Shown: piece after piece, positions 12,343 through 24,154 of the stretch
Numbering within the stretch: the stretch's first letter is position 1
How the letters are laid out: each line of letters begins with the position of its first letter
Source of the DNA: Hymenopus coronatus
Lineage: Eukaryota > Arthropoda > Insecta > Mantodea > Hymenopodidae
Direction of reading: 5' to 3'
DNA length: 64,000 nucleotides
Assembly (NCBI GenBank): GCA_030762935.1
Contig: CM060900.1
Coordinates: 370,756,132 to 370,820,131, forward strand
The notes under the pieces: model-generated
Told to the model about the DNA's origin: nothing
What the model saw: the letters and a program-made list of their open reading frames with translations, nothing else
Databases searched by the model: none
Translations under genes and position numbers: made by a program

Positions 12343-13252
12343 CCAAGGTTGTCGTCATCTCTGAGTTGTCTCTCTCACTCTGTCACTGTGAATATTCCTT
12401 GTCATCAAGTTTAGCACAGCTGTTATCTCAGCCACTTCCTTCCTTAGTGTAACTGTTAAGGTCTTGCGGATTGTCTTCTAACCAACAAGCATTAGGTGCT
12501 GTTGTATCTTGAAGTCACAAATCCTATCAACAAAGGCGTAGACAGCTCCGGTAGACAAGTAACTAAATGGTAGGTTCATCAGGGCTTGGTTCACCAAATG
12601 TTCAATCTCCAGGGTGAAAACCTGTATTGTCTCCCCTGATTGTCTCCCATGACTTGCAGCCTGGATTTAAGCTGATGTGATAAGCTGCAACCTAGGTAAG
12701 CTGCAACTGATTTTTGAAGGCCTCTCAGATGTGTTTGGACAATGCCCATGTCACAATCATATTCAGTACTTCTGCCGCCTAACCCTGGAGGTTTGCTATC
12801 AGCTGTGTGGCTTCTTCCTCTGCTGTTAATCGGTTATTGGCAGCAATGGTGGTGAACTGTCAATGAAAGGCTATGAAGGTAGATATTCAGTGAAACGTGG
12901 GTATGTTGACATGTGCAGGTATTGCTTTGCATCCTGTTGTCTTGATCTTCAAGTCTTTCAGCTTTCTGTTGAGCATTTTTTGCACCATAACATTCAGTTC
13001 CCTGGCACTGCCATAAGTTCTTCCTTCCAGGGCATTAAGGCATTGGTTCTAGTCTTTAATTGTTCCACCAAGTTCACATTTTTCCAAGATTCTCCACTTT
13101 CTCCCAGGTTCTTCCAATTGGCCAGAGGATAATAGAGATCTCAGAATCTTCTCCACTGCAGTTTCCATTCTCATGTCTGGCTTCATAATTTAGGCTTACA
13201 GTGTTTTCATTATCTCATCCATCTTGGCATTAATTTCCACTCCTGACACAAG

Positions 13253-13763
13253 TGTAACAAAGCTGCTCTTTATTACTTAAAAAGCATCTCTTTAATTCTT
13301 CTAACAGATTACAATAAAAAATCTGTTTTCAAATAAATGTCTTTATTTGATGGTTTTGCAACAATTCTGCCATACAATTTTCTTTCAATGCTCATGGCAG
13401 TTGCATGCTCTGTACTTCCTGTCAAAACTGACTTAACTGCTGCATGCTGTGCATTCCCAGTTGAAAGTGACTCTCTCCAGTGTTTGTTCTCTCTTTTTTA
13501 TACCTGTCAATTACGTAACAGGAAATTTCCGCATATAGTGCTTTTTATCGCAAGTACAAACCACTAAAAGTGTAATAAATTCACATATACATTTAGCAAT
13601 CTAAGCTTTGATGTAAAGTTACACCAAATTCACACACCCTTGCAGGTGTAACAATGCATTAACTAATGAAAGGAAGCCAATGGTTGAATGGCAAAATCAG
13701 CTATGACTTTCGAAACAAGCCGCTAACACTATTTGGCAGTTACAGCCACAAGGAGTATTCACA
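13253..13763 (-). repeat. 5' LTR of the gypsy element
   Basis: In element sense it begins TGTGAATACTCC and ends TTTGTTACA. The sequence directly inside it, CTTGTGTCAGGAGTGG, is where the primer-binding site should be. I did not assign a tRNA. Confidence 0.9.
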
Positions 13764-13767
13764 GTAT

Positions 13768-14939
13768 TTTTATTACATATTCTAAGTGCATTCCCATGTA
13801 CAGTGCAGAAACTTATACAATACATAAATCAGACAAAACCACCTGTAGAAAAAATTCAAAGCTCACAAAACAAGTATCTCAAGTGAAATAACATTTTTGT
13901 GGCACTGGTTATTTCTGTAACATTCATTGTATCTTACACTTTTCTCAGTTTGAAGTTTACTTTAGTGCACCATCTTGAAAAATGTAAACAAAAAAAAACA
14001 AAAAAAAAAAGATATATAGGTGCATATATATTAATATTTTGCTTACATCGGCGCATTACTAATAATAATTGACTCTAATCAGTGAAAAAAATGGTGTAGT
14101 ATTGATTACACCTACTAAATTAAACATGCTAACTCACAGAATGGCAAATGTGTGGAATGTTAAATATAATTCAATATTTGTTGAAATGAATAAGAGGAAT
14201 AAAATAATACAGCACATTTGTTGTACAAAAGAATGAAAGAAATATCAGCATATATTCCTAGTCTTATAGTTATTCAGCTTAGGTATTAATGCTTGTTTTA
14301 ATAATGATACAACAAAAATCTACATTATCTGCAAAGTAAGCATGAAGCCTTGAGTTGTAATTCAATTATTAGGTTAGATTATATTCAGTTGAATTAGGTA
14401 TAGTTATGTTAATATTCAATTAAACATTTCAATTATCATAATTCACTTCTTCCCACAAAGAATTTTAAATGGATTATGATTGCTATATAATGGTTTATTG
14501 GCAAATGTAGAATTTTGTTTTATTTTATGCTCTGTAATCTTACATTTATGCTTTTTGAGTTTTCTCACAACCTTATCACAACGAATATGTGGATACCTGT
14601 AATTAGAGTTATCAGCAGAGCAGATTAACCTCATGTACTTTTCACTACATCTGTTGTTAACAGGTTTCACATTTGTACAAGAGTGATAATATGTATGCTA
14701 GTAGAAGAATGATCTTAACATTTTTTGTGTAATATAAAAAGAAATATTACAATGGCTACAATGGTTGTGTTACATCAAACTATTCCTATGTGCTTGTTTA
14801 TTATTTGTTATGCAACATGTTTTATTGCATACCTGATAAGGAATTTCAGCTATCTATTGCTAATGTTTATGGTTTTCCAGTTGTATCATATTTGATAACA
14901 ATGAAGGGAACCTCACAAGATATGATATAACATTCAAGA
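13768..14939. other. intronic stretch, nothing recognised
   Basis: AT-rich sequence with short A-runs near 13990. A 75-codon minus frame (14443-14670) has no recognised motif. Confidence 0.5.
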
Positions 14940-14966
14940 ATCAATTTTGCTTTTCCTTTTAGCCAG

Positions 14967-15628
14967 ATGGCAGCAACAGGTAGCGTCATGATGCATAGTA
15001 AGCCTTGTAAATTTGAACAGAAAATAGAAAATTCCTTTGATAACAATAATGAAGATTGTAATTTCGGTATCCAAAGTGATTCAAATAGTAGTGGTATTAA
15101 AGGTAAAAGAAACATAAGTGAAGTAGTGAAGAATCAAGGGAAAAATTGGAAATACACTACTCATCTGGGAGCATGTACTGAAGCGGAAGCTACAGAAAGT
15201 AATAGAAACCCTAAACATGTATCTTCAGAAAGCAAGAAAAAAAACTAAAGATTGCACTCTACAAATCAACAGTTGAAACAGAACCTGATTTCGTTAGGTA
15301 GTGTAATACAAAAGAGAGAAAAGAAGGCTAAAGAAAATGACAAAAACCTCATGGTGCTACAGGTTGATAGGACAGCATTGATGCTACACATTCAAGAAGT
15401 TCAGGGCTCACAACTGCCCAAATGGCAGGAAATAAACCAAAAAATGAAAGGGTGACCATTGCAGGAAAAGATACTGGAAAGAATATTAAAAAAGTGGACC
15501 TGAAAACCCCAGATACCCAGACTATAAGTGTATGTGAGCCGAAAAACCCAGAAATTCAGACAGCAAATAGGTTTGAGGTGTTATCCATACTGCCAGAGAA
15601 GGAAGAAAACCAGCTGAATCCTGCTTGA
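14967..15628 (+). pseudogene. LINE ORF1, N-terminal part
   Basis: Three overlapping open frames (14967-15248, 15252-15455, 15422-15628) encode charged, Lys/Asn/Ser-rich sequence. They look like one frame broken twice by single-base shifts, ending in a stop at 15626-15628. No RNA-binding motif is recognisable. Confidence 0.55.
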
Positions 15629-15672
15629 CATGATGCAACTAACCTTAATAATACATCGAGTTCAGTTCCGAA

Positions 15673-16110
15673 GTGCTAGTACTTGGCAATCCAATGATCG
15701 CCCACATGAATGTAAATAGGGGAGAATTAAAGATGTTCAGAGGCATAAACACCAATCAGTTGGCCCAAAAATTGGAAAATAGTTGTAACTGTGACAACTT
15801 TATGAAGAATCTGGAAATTGTAGTATTATATGTAGGTACAAATAACTGAAAGAGAGCAAGAAATCCAGAAGAAGTTTTAGGTGAAGTGTATAGTGTCATG
15901 AAATCTGCAAAACAAAATTTTCCTAAAGTGGTAATTGTAGTGAATAGTGTGATAAAGAAACGAGATGTGAATTATAAATTCATCAGGTTGGTAAATGAAA
16001 ACATTTAGATGGGCCTAAGAACTCTGTATGTGGATGTGAATAAATTTATTGATCTCTCATGTCTAGGGAAGAAGGGCTGCACTTGAACCCTAAGGGCTCT
16101 CAAGGACTGT
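15673..16110 (+). pseudogene. LINE ORF1 SGNH-esterase-like domain
   Basis: The reading is VLVLGNPMIAHM near the start, then VVLYVGTNN (block III, GTNN), then VDVNKFIDLSCLGKKGLHLN. The family block I is GDS; here it is GNP, so the catalytic Ser is lost. The C-terminal His in GLHLN is kept. At least two in-frame stops interrupt it. Such esterase domains are known in ORF1 of CR1/L2-type LINEs. Confidence 0.75.
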
Positions 16111-16219
16111 GTAGGTCATAAGTAATGTTATTAACATAATTAATAGTAATTAATAGACAGGGAAATGGGCAGGAAGCCCAGTAGGTGTTTCCATTACTAA
16201 AAATGGAAATGTATACAAT

Positions 16220-16960
16220 AATGTATGTGTACAGAGATCACTGCAGAATCAGGGGACTATTTACTTAATGCATATAAATATGCAGGGAATATTATCTAAA
16301 ATAGATTGCTTCAACCTATTGATTAAAGGTATGGCCTTTATAAAATTAGAAATTTTGCCCAAATGAGCATTGGCTAAGACAGGAGGCAATACTAATGTTA
16401 AACAAAGTAAAGCTTTCTCAGAAGTGAAATAGATTGGGGCAGCTCTTGTATATTAGTACATAACCACCTCATGGGACATATTAAATGTAAAAATGATTTA
16501 AAAGCTTTGTACATAGAGAGCAATTATGAAATATCGGCCATTGAAATCTAATAGTGATTTCTATCTATAGGTACCCTTCTATAACACACTAATCTTTTTC
16601 TTACTAGATTAGAAATTCTATTAAGTGAGTTACAAAATGCCAAAAAGAAAAAAAGATTATATGCCATGGACAGCAACATCGATCTCTTCAAAGAAAAATT
16701 AACTCTAGAAAAATCAAATAATAATCTTCCAGGTGAGAAACGTAATAATAGTAAACTGAATAATATATATATTAGCATTATTAATTCTGATGGGTTAGAA
16801 TTCAGGCATAATCTCCCAACTCAAATCATTAGGTCATCCTCAACATGCATAAATCACATAATAACAAATAAAATTTATGGCAATCAGTGGACTCCAATTA
16901 CAACTCTTTTTCTTCAGAATTGCTTAACTATTATTATGAATGCTTTCCAAAAATCATAGG
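16220..16960 (+). pseudogene. LINE endonuclease remnant
   Basis: MHINMQGILSKIDCF resembles the N-terminal N-(V/M)-(Q/R)-S-(I/L)-..K-(I/F)-(D/E) block of LINE apurinic endonucleases. MDSNIDLFKE resembles the GDFNIDLL block, and LPTQIIRSSSTCINHIITN resembles the PTRIT..SST.ID.I.TN block. The middle is badly broken. Confidence 0.7.
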
Positions 16961-17339
16961 TCCACAATCATCCAAAAAAAATTCTTTAAATTGGTGCACA
17001 AAGGGAATTAGGGTATCTAGTACATGCAAAAGATTACTGTACAACATTTATAAGACTACAACTAATATAAATTTTATACAGTACTACAAAAATTATTGCA
17101 AAATATTTAAGCAAGTAATTAAGAAGGCAAAACAAATTACTATAAGAAAAATAATAACAAATGCAGACAATGAAGGCAAACCAACATGGAGAATAATAAA
17201 AGGGGAATTAGAATTAAATAATACTTATAGGGGAGAGAATATGGATAAAGTAACTATTGAATAATTAATTAATTACTTTTTAAATGTAGGAAGAGAAATT
17301 CGAGAAGATCCCCCATCTAATTAGGACTCAATTGAGGGA

Positions 17340-18545
17340 TTGTATAATAATAATTGCCATATGTTAACACCTCCATTTCGATTTTCAGGTGTTACTCCAG
17401 AGAAAATTAAAGAAATAATAACAAAACTTAAACCAAAAAACTCATATGGGTGGGATGACCTGCCCCCATTCCTTATTAGACAAATAAAGCATGAAATAAG
17501 TGACCCACTCTGATAATTAATAAATGTTTTCCTTGTAACGGTTATTTTTCCAGGAGGAATGAAGTATGCACAGGTGAAACCCATTTATAAAGGAGGGAAA
17601 ACTGAATTTCAAAACTACAGACCAAACTCTAACCTTCCTAATTTCTCCACCATGTTTGAAAAGATTGTTCGTGCACAGCTCATTTCATATCTTGAATATT
17701 TTCCCAAAATAAATACTTCCAAACACAATTTTCTTGAAAAGTGTTCAATGATGCCAGCCCTTGTAAATCTGGTAAATGATGTCACTAAAATGCTAGATGA
17801 AAAACAATAGACAGCAATATTGGTATATGGCAAGTGTAAAGCTTTTGACTGCATGGATCATGACATATTACTAGCCAAATGAGAATTTTATGGTATAAGA
17901 AGCATGGAATTAAAGTGGTTTGAGAACTATCTCAAAAACCATTGGCAAAGAGTTGTAACACTTAACCAAACTGGTACAGTTAAATCAAAATGGAAATTAA
18001 TAAAAACTGGAGTTCTGCAAGGAAGTGTCTTGGGGCCCCTACACTATATAATGTATAGCAATGACCTTCCTAATTGCCTAAATGGGAAAATAGTCATGTA
18101 TGCTGATGACACGTCTGTTTTGCTATGTGGGCAATACTATTGGCAACTACAACATAATGCAAAGCAAATTATAAGTTACATAAAGAAATGGTTTAACAGC
18201 ACTAGTTTGAAACTAAATACATTTAAAACATTCATTTTGCAGATAAGTACTCAAAGTAATAGTACCAATAACATCCTATGAGAATCGCATGCAGTGCCAT
18301 GAGTAGTTAAAGCGGGCATTAAACACTACCAAAAAAAAAAATCCTATCAGACTTGGTGAATTCTATGAATACTTCCAAAATTCTAGATATTTACTTAAAT
18401 AAACATATAAAATACAATGATCACATACCATACACATCTTAAAAATTAAATAGGGCATGCTTTAATATGAGCTGCATAAGGAAAATAACTACCATAGAAA
18501 CAGAAAAATTGTTTACTTCAGTTATTTTCATTCAATAATGACATA
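17340..18545 (+). pseudogene. LINE reverse transcriptase
   Basis: The sequence shows VKPIYKGGKTEFQNYRPNSN, FEKIVRAQL, CKAFDCMDHDILL, GVLQGSVLGPLHYIMYSNDL and VMYADDTSVLL with the catalytic YADD at 18099-18110. A degenerate thumb region with FHSIMTYGI lies near 18535. Two stops lie between 17808 and 17885 and a SINE fragment interrupts it at 18280. The YADD box is intact although the gene is dead. Confidence 0.9.
18280..18340 (+). mobile_element. 5'-truncated SINE, family B, copy 2
   Basis: GTAGTTAAAGCGGGCATTAA and ACACTACC plus a poly-A run. It is inserted in the LINE RT and flanked by the 7-bp repeat ATCCTAT (18273-18279 and 18341-18347). Confidence 0.9.
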
Positions 18546-18560
18546 TGGTATCAGTTATAT

Positions 18561-19263
18561 TCAGTTGTAAACAAAATAAGTACAACCATACTTTTAAAAC
18601 CAAGTTATGTTTAATTAAAATATGTAAAATATAACTCATGGTGTTAATAATATCAGTTGCATCAGGAATATAAGCGCTTCAGTTATGAAAACAGTTTACC
18701 TGCACTACTTTCAATACTGTACCATGTATCTTATTTATCTCAATTTACACATTTACACAAAAATAGTTACTTATAGAGATCAGAAAACTAAAAATAAATT
18801 AGTAATAAAAACATATGTTACGTGTTTCAAGTGGTGAAAAAAGCACTGTATCAAAATTATCACTAACTTTCTTTTTATTTAGAGCATGTATGCAAATTAA
18901 TGTGCCTAGGGTGTAGTCTTTTTTCAAATTTTACACACACATGGTACAAGTTTTTTCTTTGTCGTGGCATATAACACACAGTAACTTATTCAATTAATTA
19001 TAAAATTAAATCAAAATCTAGTTATTTTCTTACCGGCAATATATTTAGAATTTAATAAACAAACATTTAACAACATTATGTTTGCACATGGTGAACACAG
19101 AGGTATATTAGGTACAGAATCATCCATGTTACTGTCACATTATTTACATTGATATCACAGATGTCATAATATTTCAAACTATTATCAACCCTCCATGGCA
19201 GATAAAACATTCCCAGAAAAAACAAAACACCAAAAAAAACCTTGCCATTTTCACTTTTATATA
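18561..19263. other. intronic stretch, nothing recognised
   Basis: AT-rich; may include the 3' end of the LINE. No motif was seen. Confidence 0.5.
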
Positions 19264-20001
19264 CGAGGTACGTCCAGAAAATAAGTTTCATTTGGTAATA
19301 AAATTAAATTGTGTACAGATACAGAATAATTATTTATTGCACAAAATTCTACAACTCTTAAACTGCTTTTCCACATAACTGCCAAAATTTTGCAGGCATT
19401 TGTCATAGCGTGACACAAGTTTTTGTATACCTTCTTCATAGAAGTTTGCCGCCTGTGTCTTCAAAAAGTTGGAAACATTTTCTTTCAGTTCTTCATCATT
19501 GTTGAAGTGTTGACCGCCAAGGAAAGACTTGAAATGTAAGAACAGATGAAATTCCATAGCGAGAGCACTAATTGTAAACTTGCGGTTTTCATCAATCGTG
19601 TGAACCAATTCTTCTGTAACCAAAGATGGATGCCCACTTCGTTCTTCATCATGCATTTCACTACCTCCTTCATTGAACTGTCGGACCCATCTTCTCACCA
19701 TTGAATCACTCATCGCATTTTGTCCATAAACTTTGCAAATTTGCCTATAAATTTCAATTGGTTTCACTTTCCTAGCATTCAGAAAACGAATCACAGATCT
19801 GATTTCATAAGCGGCGTGATTTTCAATCAACACCGACATTGTAAACAGGCACAACAAAGCGTATATGGCTGACAGCAATCTCAAAATGGCGCAGGTTTCT
19901 TCCCCTTGATACAGAGCATTTACCGTGCATGTGCGGAACTGCAATCGCAGCGCTGCAGCGGAGATAAATTAAAACAGAACTTACTTTCTGGATGTAACTC
20001 A
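19264..20001 (-). mobile_element. internally deleted mariner with both terminal repeats
   Basis: The left end CGAGGTACGTCCAGAAAATA and the right end (reverse complement) TGAGTTACATCCAGAAAGTA pair as terminal inverted repeats. Each is bordered by TA (19262-19263 and 20002-20003), the mariner target. At 738 bp it lacks more than 500 bp of a usual ~1.3-kb mariner. The deletion lies inside the transposase and the remaining frame is open. Confidence 0.92.
19330..19839 (-). CDS. mariner transposase with in-frame catalytic-domain deletion, 169 aa
   Basis: From Met at 19839 the frame reads MSVLIENHAAYEIRSVIRF, then KPIEIYRQICKVYGQNAMS, MVRRWVRQFNEGG and the linker HDEERSGHPSLV. This is the paired HTH DNA-binding region. 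At ISALAMEF it jumps to HLFLHFKSFLGGQHF and continues to the normal C-terminal region FYEEGIQKLVSRYDKCL. In full mariners the stretch between these points holds all three catalytic Asp residues (GDET, HDN, SDYHLF). It should therefore bind DNA but not cut. I chose this Met because the DNA-binding domain starts right after it; the frame is open a further 35 codons upstream. Expression is unproven. Confidence 0.75.
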   Translation of the reverse strand: MSVLIENHAAYEIRSVIRFLNARKVKPIEIYRQICKVYGQNAMSDSMVRRWVRQFNEGGSEMHDEERSGHPSLVTEELVHTIDENRKFTISALAMEFHLFLHFKSFLGGQHFNNDEELKENVSNFLKTQAANFYEEGIQKLVSRYDKCLQNFGSYVEKQFKSCRILCNK

Positions 20002-20003
20002 TA

Positions 20004-21233
20004 GTAAACACAAAACTTTATAGCACAAGGCTAAACAAATTGCCAAGGGTTGCAAATACTAACCTTCAAATAACAAAAGGCATTTCTGAATGCCTTTGAA
20101 ATTTACCATTTGAAAGGTTTCCTGTTTCCAGCGATATAAAGGACTTTCTCATAAGATGTTTCAAAAATAAGCTAACAGTCTCTCAAACACTGTGTCAATT
20201 AGATTGAAGCTGGGATTCTTAGCATAGCTTAGTAGAGTTGACTATACCAATGGCTGGCAATTTTGGGGTTGAAACCATTTAAAGGTCTTGGCAGCAAGAG
20301 GGTTAATTCCACTGTATCAATGACCTGCTAGGATTGAGAAGTCTGGTAGTATGCACCAACCACAGGACCTCATTATTATTGCAACCATGACAAATTTCAT
20401 AAATGTTTTCTCATACAACCAATAAATAAAATGAAAGAATATTCAGCACATAATTGTCAATCCGAGTCTTCTAACCAAATAAAAAACAAATGTGAGAAAT
20501 GAGTAAGGATAAGAAACCAGAAGTTTTCATGTTTAGCTTGAATAATTATATAACATATATAACATACAATTGGTTCATAGCCATTTTTCAAGGTTTCAGA
20601 GAGTACTCTTTATTATGTTATAGCTTAAAAATGTTATTTCCAGAGGTAAAAGTGGTTTAAAAGTCTATAAGTGAACTGCAATAGAATAATAATCTGCATT
20701 CAGCTGTAAACTTACTCTTATTATTTTTATTGTTCCTCCTGTATATATGTACTAAAATCCCATATTATGTGACCAAATTGAAAATATTTGACAGAAGCTT
20801 GTCATGTAGGTACTTTATTATTTATTATAAATGGGAATAATTGGAGCATACAACAGTAACAAAAGTGCAAACTAGAATAATTTCTTTAGCTTCACACTTG
20901 CCAATGTTTAAAATATTATTGTGTTTGGCACTTTGGCTTAAGAATTTGAATACATTTAATGTTTGTGAAATACAAATGCAGTAGAGCCAGCAATCTGGTT
21001 GCACAATATTAATTTGATAATGGCCTTATGACATTTTCTGATTTAAAATCTCTTTATCTTAGAATGTGAAGCAATACATATTTACAGATCATACTTCTGA
21101 TTATTTTTTGTGTCAGAAAATTTAAAATTAAATTAGTACCAGACATAGACTAGAAGAACTTTACAGACTTGAAAATCGAATTTGAATATATTTTATGTGT
21201 AAGTTTATAGTTGGATGGCACTGGTGAAGTTTG
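20004..21233. other. intronic stretch, nothing recognised
   Basis: AT-rich sequence without motif, RNA gene or terminal repeat that I can see. Confidence 0.5.
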
Positions 21234-21295
21234 CTTCTTCTTCTTCTTCTTCTTCTTCTTCTTCTTCTTCTTCTTCTTCTTCTTCTTCTTCTTCT
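21234..21295. repeat. (TTC)n microsatellite, tail of LINE
   Basis: About 20 perfect TTC triplets. On the minus strand, (GAA)n directly follows the end of the LINE coding region, so it is probably the LINE's 3' repeat tail. The Ser-rich open frame over it is meaningless. Confidence 0.9.
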
Positions 21296-22330
21296 GCACT
21301 TCAGGGATTAGGCAATAATGCCTGTTCCATCTTCATAACCATGCTTTCATTGCCGTCTATTCCTTGGATGTCCTACATCTCTCTTACCCCTCAGCTGATA
21401 GGAATTTACTGAAGCTGGTATTCTTCCTTTCTCCATGTGGTATATATGGCTTCTCCAGTTTTCTTTATATTCTGCTATTTCATCATTTATATTGCAAATT
21501 TCCAGTTCTGCTTTATTTCCTCATTTCTCAAATTATCTCTCTTTGTACACCCTTTAAATACATGGAGGGACCTCATTTCTGCTGGTTGTATTTTACTTTT
21601 ATCTCCTTCCCGCATGATCCATGAATAACTACAAAACATCTGCACTGGAGCTGCCATTATCATATAAAGCTTCATTTTTGTTTCTTTAGTTGTTTTATTC
21701 TGCAGCATTCTGTTTATTGTTCCACATATTGATTAAAATTTATTAACCTTTTTCTCTATATATCTATCAACATCCCATCTTACATTACATCTTAAATATT
21801 CAAAGTGCAAGATGTGTTCTAATGTTTGATTTTCTATTACTATTTTAAAATGTATAGGAAACTTTCCATGATAAGCCATTACTTTTGTTTTTTTCCTTGA
21901 TATTTTTAAGTTATAAGCTTTTCCTAGTTGGTATAGTTTATAAACTGAATTTTGTAAGTCTCCCTCATTCTTTTGTAATTGCTACATTTTCAGCATACAG
22001 CAAAACATTCAGACATTCACTTTCGTTGAGTGGTATCCCTGGATTAACCTCTCCCTTCCATTGTTTTATAATACATATATGTATATGTTAAAAAGTGTTG
22101 GCAATAGACTGTGCCCTTGCCTGACACTCTGGTTTGTTATCAATTCTTCAGGCCTTAACATACATGCATGTGTTGTTATTTTTGTGCCATGTACTCTTCT
22201 TGTTATGATTAAATAAATAGTGCCAAAAATACCTCCACTCATTGTAGTTTGCAAAAAATCAATGTGAGTTTACATCCTTAAAGAGTACTGGATTCTAATG
22301 CCTTCCATAGCTTTATACAATGATATCTGT
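21296..22330 (-). pseudogene. LINE reverse transcriptase remnant with (GAA)n tail
   Basis: The minus strand reads SVRQGHSLLPTLFNIYI (VRQGDPLSP..FNIYI block), then LLYAENVAI in place of YADD (21986-21997), KISRKKTKVMAY, FEYLRCNV, INRMLQNKTTKETKMKLY and AEMRSLHVFKGCTKRDNLRN with EEIKQNW. This is the order of RT, thumb and C-terminal domain in insect LINEs of the YADD..FKYLG type. It is broken by several stops. The 5' limit near 22330 is uncertain. Confidence 0.82.
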
Positions 22331-23642
22331 CTGTTTGTAACCTATTTTGACAAGTGTCCTTGTGTTTTATTTCTGTACATTGCTCATGTATAATGTGCAA
22401 GCTGAGGTGGCATGATGTTGCAAAATTGCTGAAATTTGCTGTCACATTATCAGCCAGAATTGCACCTAATACATCCATGGTGCTTGTGTGCAGCTTTAAC
22501 AAATATTTTCCTGTACCATTCTAAGTCCATAACCTTAATAATTTCTGCGTTGCAAAACGGGCATTTAGACTGCTGCTGGAGTTTTTAGAAAAAGCTTATG
22601 TGGCTACCCAGCACTGCATACAGCCTTCTATTTGAGTTGCAAAGTTTGTTTGCTCGCTTTTGAACGAATTCGTTAGAATTAACCTTTGTCTTTCTTTGCT
22701 GTACCACCTGCAAGGGATAAGGTTGTATCTCAGGCTTTGTTTCATTGCAACTGCTGACATGTGAAGTCTTAAACCAGTAAAATATTAACTTCTTGAAGGA
22801 ATATACACAGTGAAACATAATGAAACTTGGGATTGAGTTGCCTAAAATTTCTAGGCTTCACTCACCACATTTAATGCAAAAAAATATTTTCTTATACAGC
22901 TTACAAAACATATATTCTGGCAATAAATGTAGTTAGTGAAACCCAGTCGTTTTAGTGAACTCAATCCCAAATTTCTATTGTTAAAGCATGCTAGACAGAC
23001 TATAAGTATCAAGAATATAATGATTACAATGAATGTCTAGTTGTAGTTAGTTCTGTGACCTTACAACAGAGGACATCTTGAGTGCTAAATCTCTATAATG
23101 AATAAGTTTTTCAAAATTCTGAAAGCAATACATAAACATTAGCTCTTGCAAACTGCATTTAATATAACTGAAATTCATTAACTATCTAAATTACAATTTC
23201 TAATCATTGTTCCAGTATAATCTAGAGAATTCCTAGAATTTCATACTATCCTTCGACTAGATATATTTTGTGATTATTGTTCATCAAGGATCTCTTCCTA
23301 CTCTGAATGGGAGGGAACAAAGCCATAAATAAACATGTGATAACATTTGAGCCACGTAGATTGCTTTTATCAGTGTGTAAGCCATAAGACACAAACTGAA
23401 TTTTATAACCTCAAAATGAGACCAGAAGCAATAGTCAAACTACTTATCTTAGCAAAATTATGCTTTAACAAATGGAAAAATTTGTTAGGTACCCAAATGT
23501 TCTAATTATATTCCACTAAAGGTTATCATTTACTAATTATACTCCCATATTCTTAACTAGGATGGTTTACACTGAAGGATATCAACATTTGCAGGCACAA
23601 TGTGCTGTACTGTGATTACTTGTACTCAAGGATATCACTTAC
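22331..23642. other. intronic stretch, no recognised gene
   Basis: Short minus frames at 22278-22502 and 22585-22818 show no known motif; the first may be a more N-terminal LINE part. Otherwise AT-rich intron. Confidence 0.45.
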
Positions 23643-23818
23643 CACTTGCAGGCTCAATATAGTCTACTGTGTATCCATCCAGTTGCATCATTTCTGAAGG
23701 TTCAGACTTTTTTTCTTTGTAGCTGCACATGGCAAATGTGTACTGTGACACTTGAACCAAGACATAATAGCGTTTCTTCCATTTCTTCCACACTGCCTTA
23801 CCAATTGCATATAGATAT
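23643..23818 (-). CDS. Cadps: CAPS exon, first half of PH domain
   Basis: This 176-bp exon starts with one base that completes a Gly codon, then reads [20 protein letters not shown], continues through [20 protein letters not shown], and ends in [13 protein letters not shown] plus one base. The lysine/tryptophan-rich first strands and the TFAMCSY block are hallmarks of the CAPS PH domain, which binds acidic phospholipids at the plasma membrane. The acceptor is TTTTAG right of 23818 and the donor GTAAGT left of 23643. An upstream Met-initiated reading across the acceptor is intronic. The (CT)n tract at 24020-24127 lies about 200 bp upstream in the intron. Confidence 0.96.
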
Positions 23819-24018
23819 CTAAAATATAAACAATTAATTAGTTTCATACTGAAATTATACAGAATATTTAAAGTTGATGAAAATGATAATGGGAATAAAT
23901 GGTACATGAGATAACACTAAGAATTTTTTTTCATTTAAGGATACCTATATACCTTTTACATAATTATGACATACATTTCTTCCATCAATATGCTTTTGTG
24001 TGTGATAATTTAGCCTTT

Positions 24019-24019
<1 letters not shown>

Positions 24020-24084
<65 letters not shown>

Positions 24085-24091
24085 TCTCTCG

Positions 24092-24127
<36 letters not shown>
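24020..24127. repeat. (CT)n microsatellite
   Basis: About 108 bp of CT repeats with a few substitutions. It lies between the CAPS exon at 23643-23818 and the mariner end at 24155. In the gene direction it is a GA tract upstream of the exon. Confidence 0.95.
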
Positions 24128-24130
<3 letters not shown>

Positions 24131-24154
24131 GTTTTGGGCCAACAGTTAATTGTA

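Larger units (their letters stand above)
8300..13763 (-). mobile_element. Ty3/gypsy LTR retrotransposon, complete but decayed
   Basis: A 5.46-kb element lies in minus orientation. Its two LTRs (8300-8819 and 13253-13763) start with TGT and end in ACA in element sense. The element is flanked by a 4-bp duplication GTAT (8296-8299 and 13764-13767). In sense order the inside holds a gag region with one zinc knuckle, a protease ADTG motif, reverse transcriptase, RNase H region and integrase, which is the gypsy order. All coding parts carry stops and frameshifts and the LTRs differ at many sites including indels, so insertion was not recent. A polypurine tract sits at 8820-8832. No envelope gene was recognised. 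Confidence 0.92.
14940..18560 (+). mobile_element. CR1/jockey-like LINE, near full length, dead
   Basis: In one direction the region holds a low-complexity ORF1 start, an SGNH-esterase-like ORF1 domain, remains of an apurinic endonuclease, and a reverse transcriptase with YADDT. This order is typical of CR1/L2-type LINEs whose ORF1 carries an esterase. Every part has stops or frameshifts. The exact 5' and 3' ends and target duplications were not found. A 61-bp SINE fragment is inserted in the RT (18280-18340). Confidence 0.85.

Noticed and set aside
21215..21412. Poly-Ser open frame
   Set aside because: Translation of the (TTC)n microsatellite.
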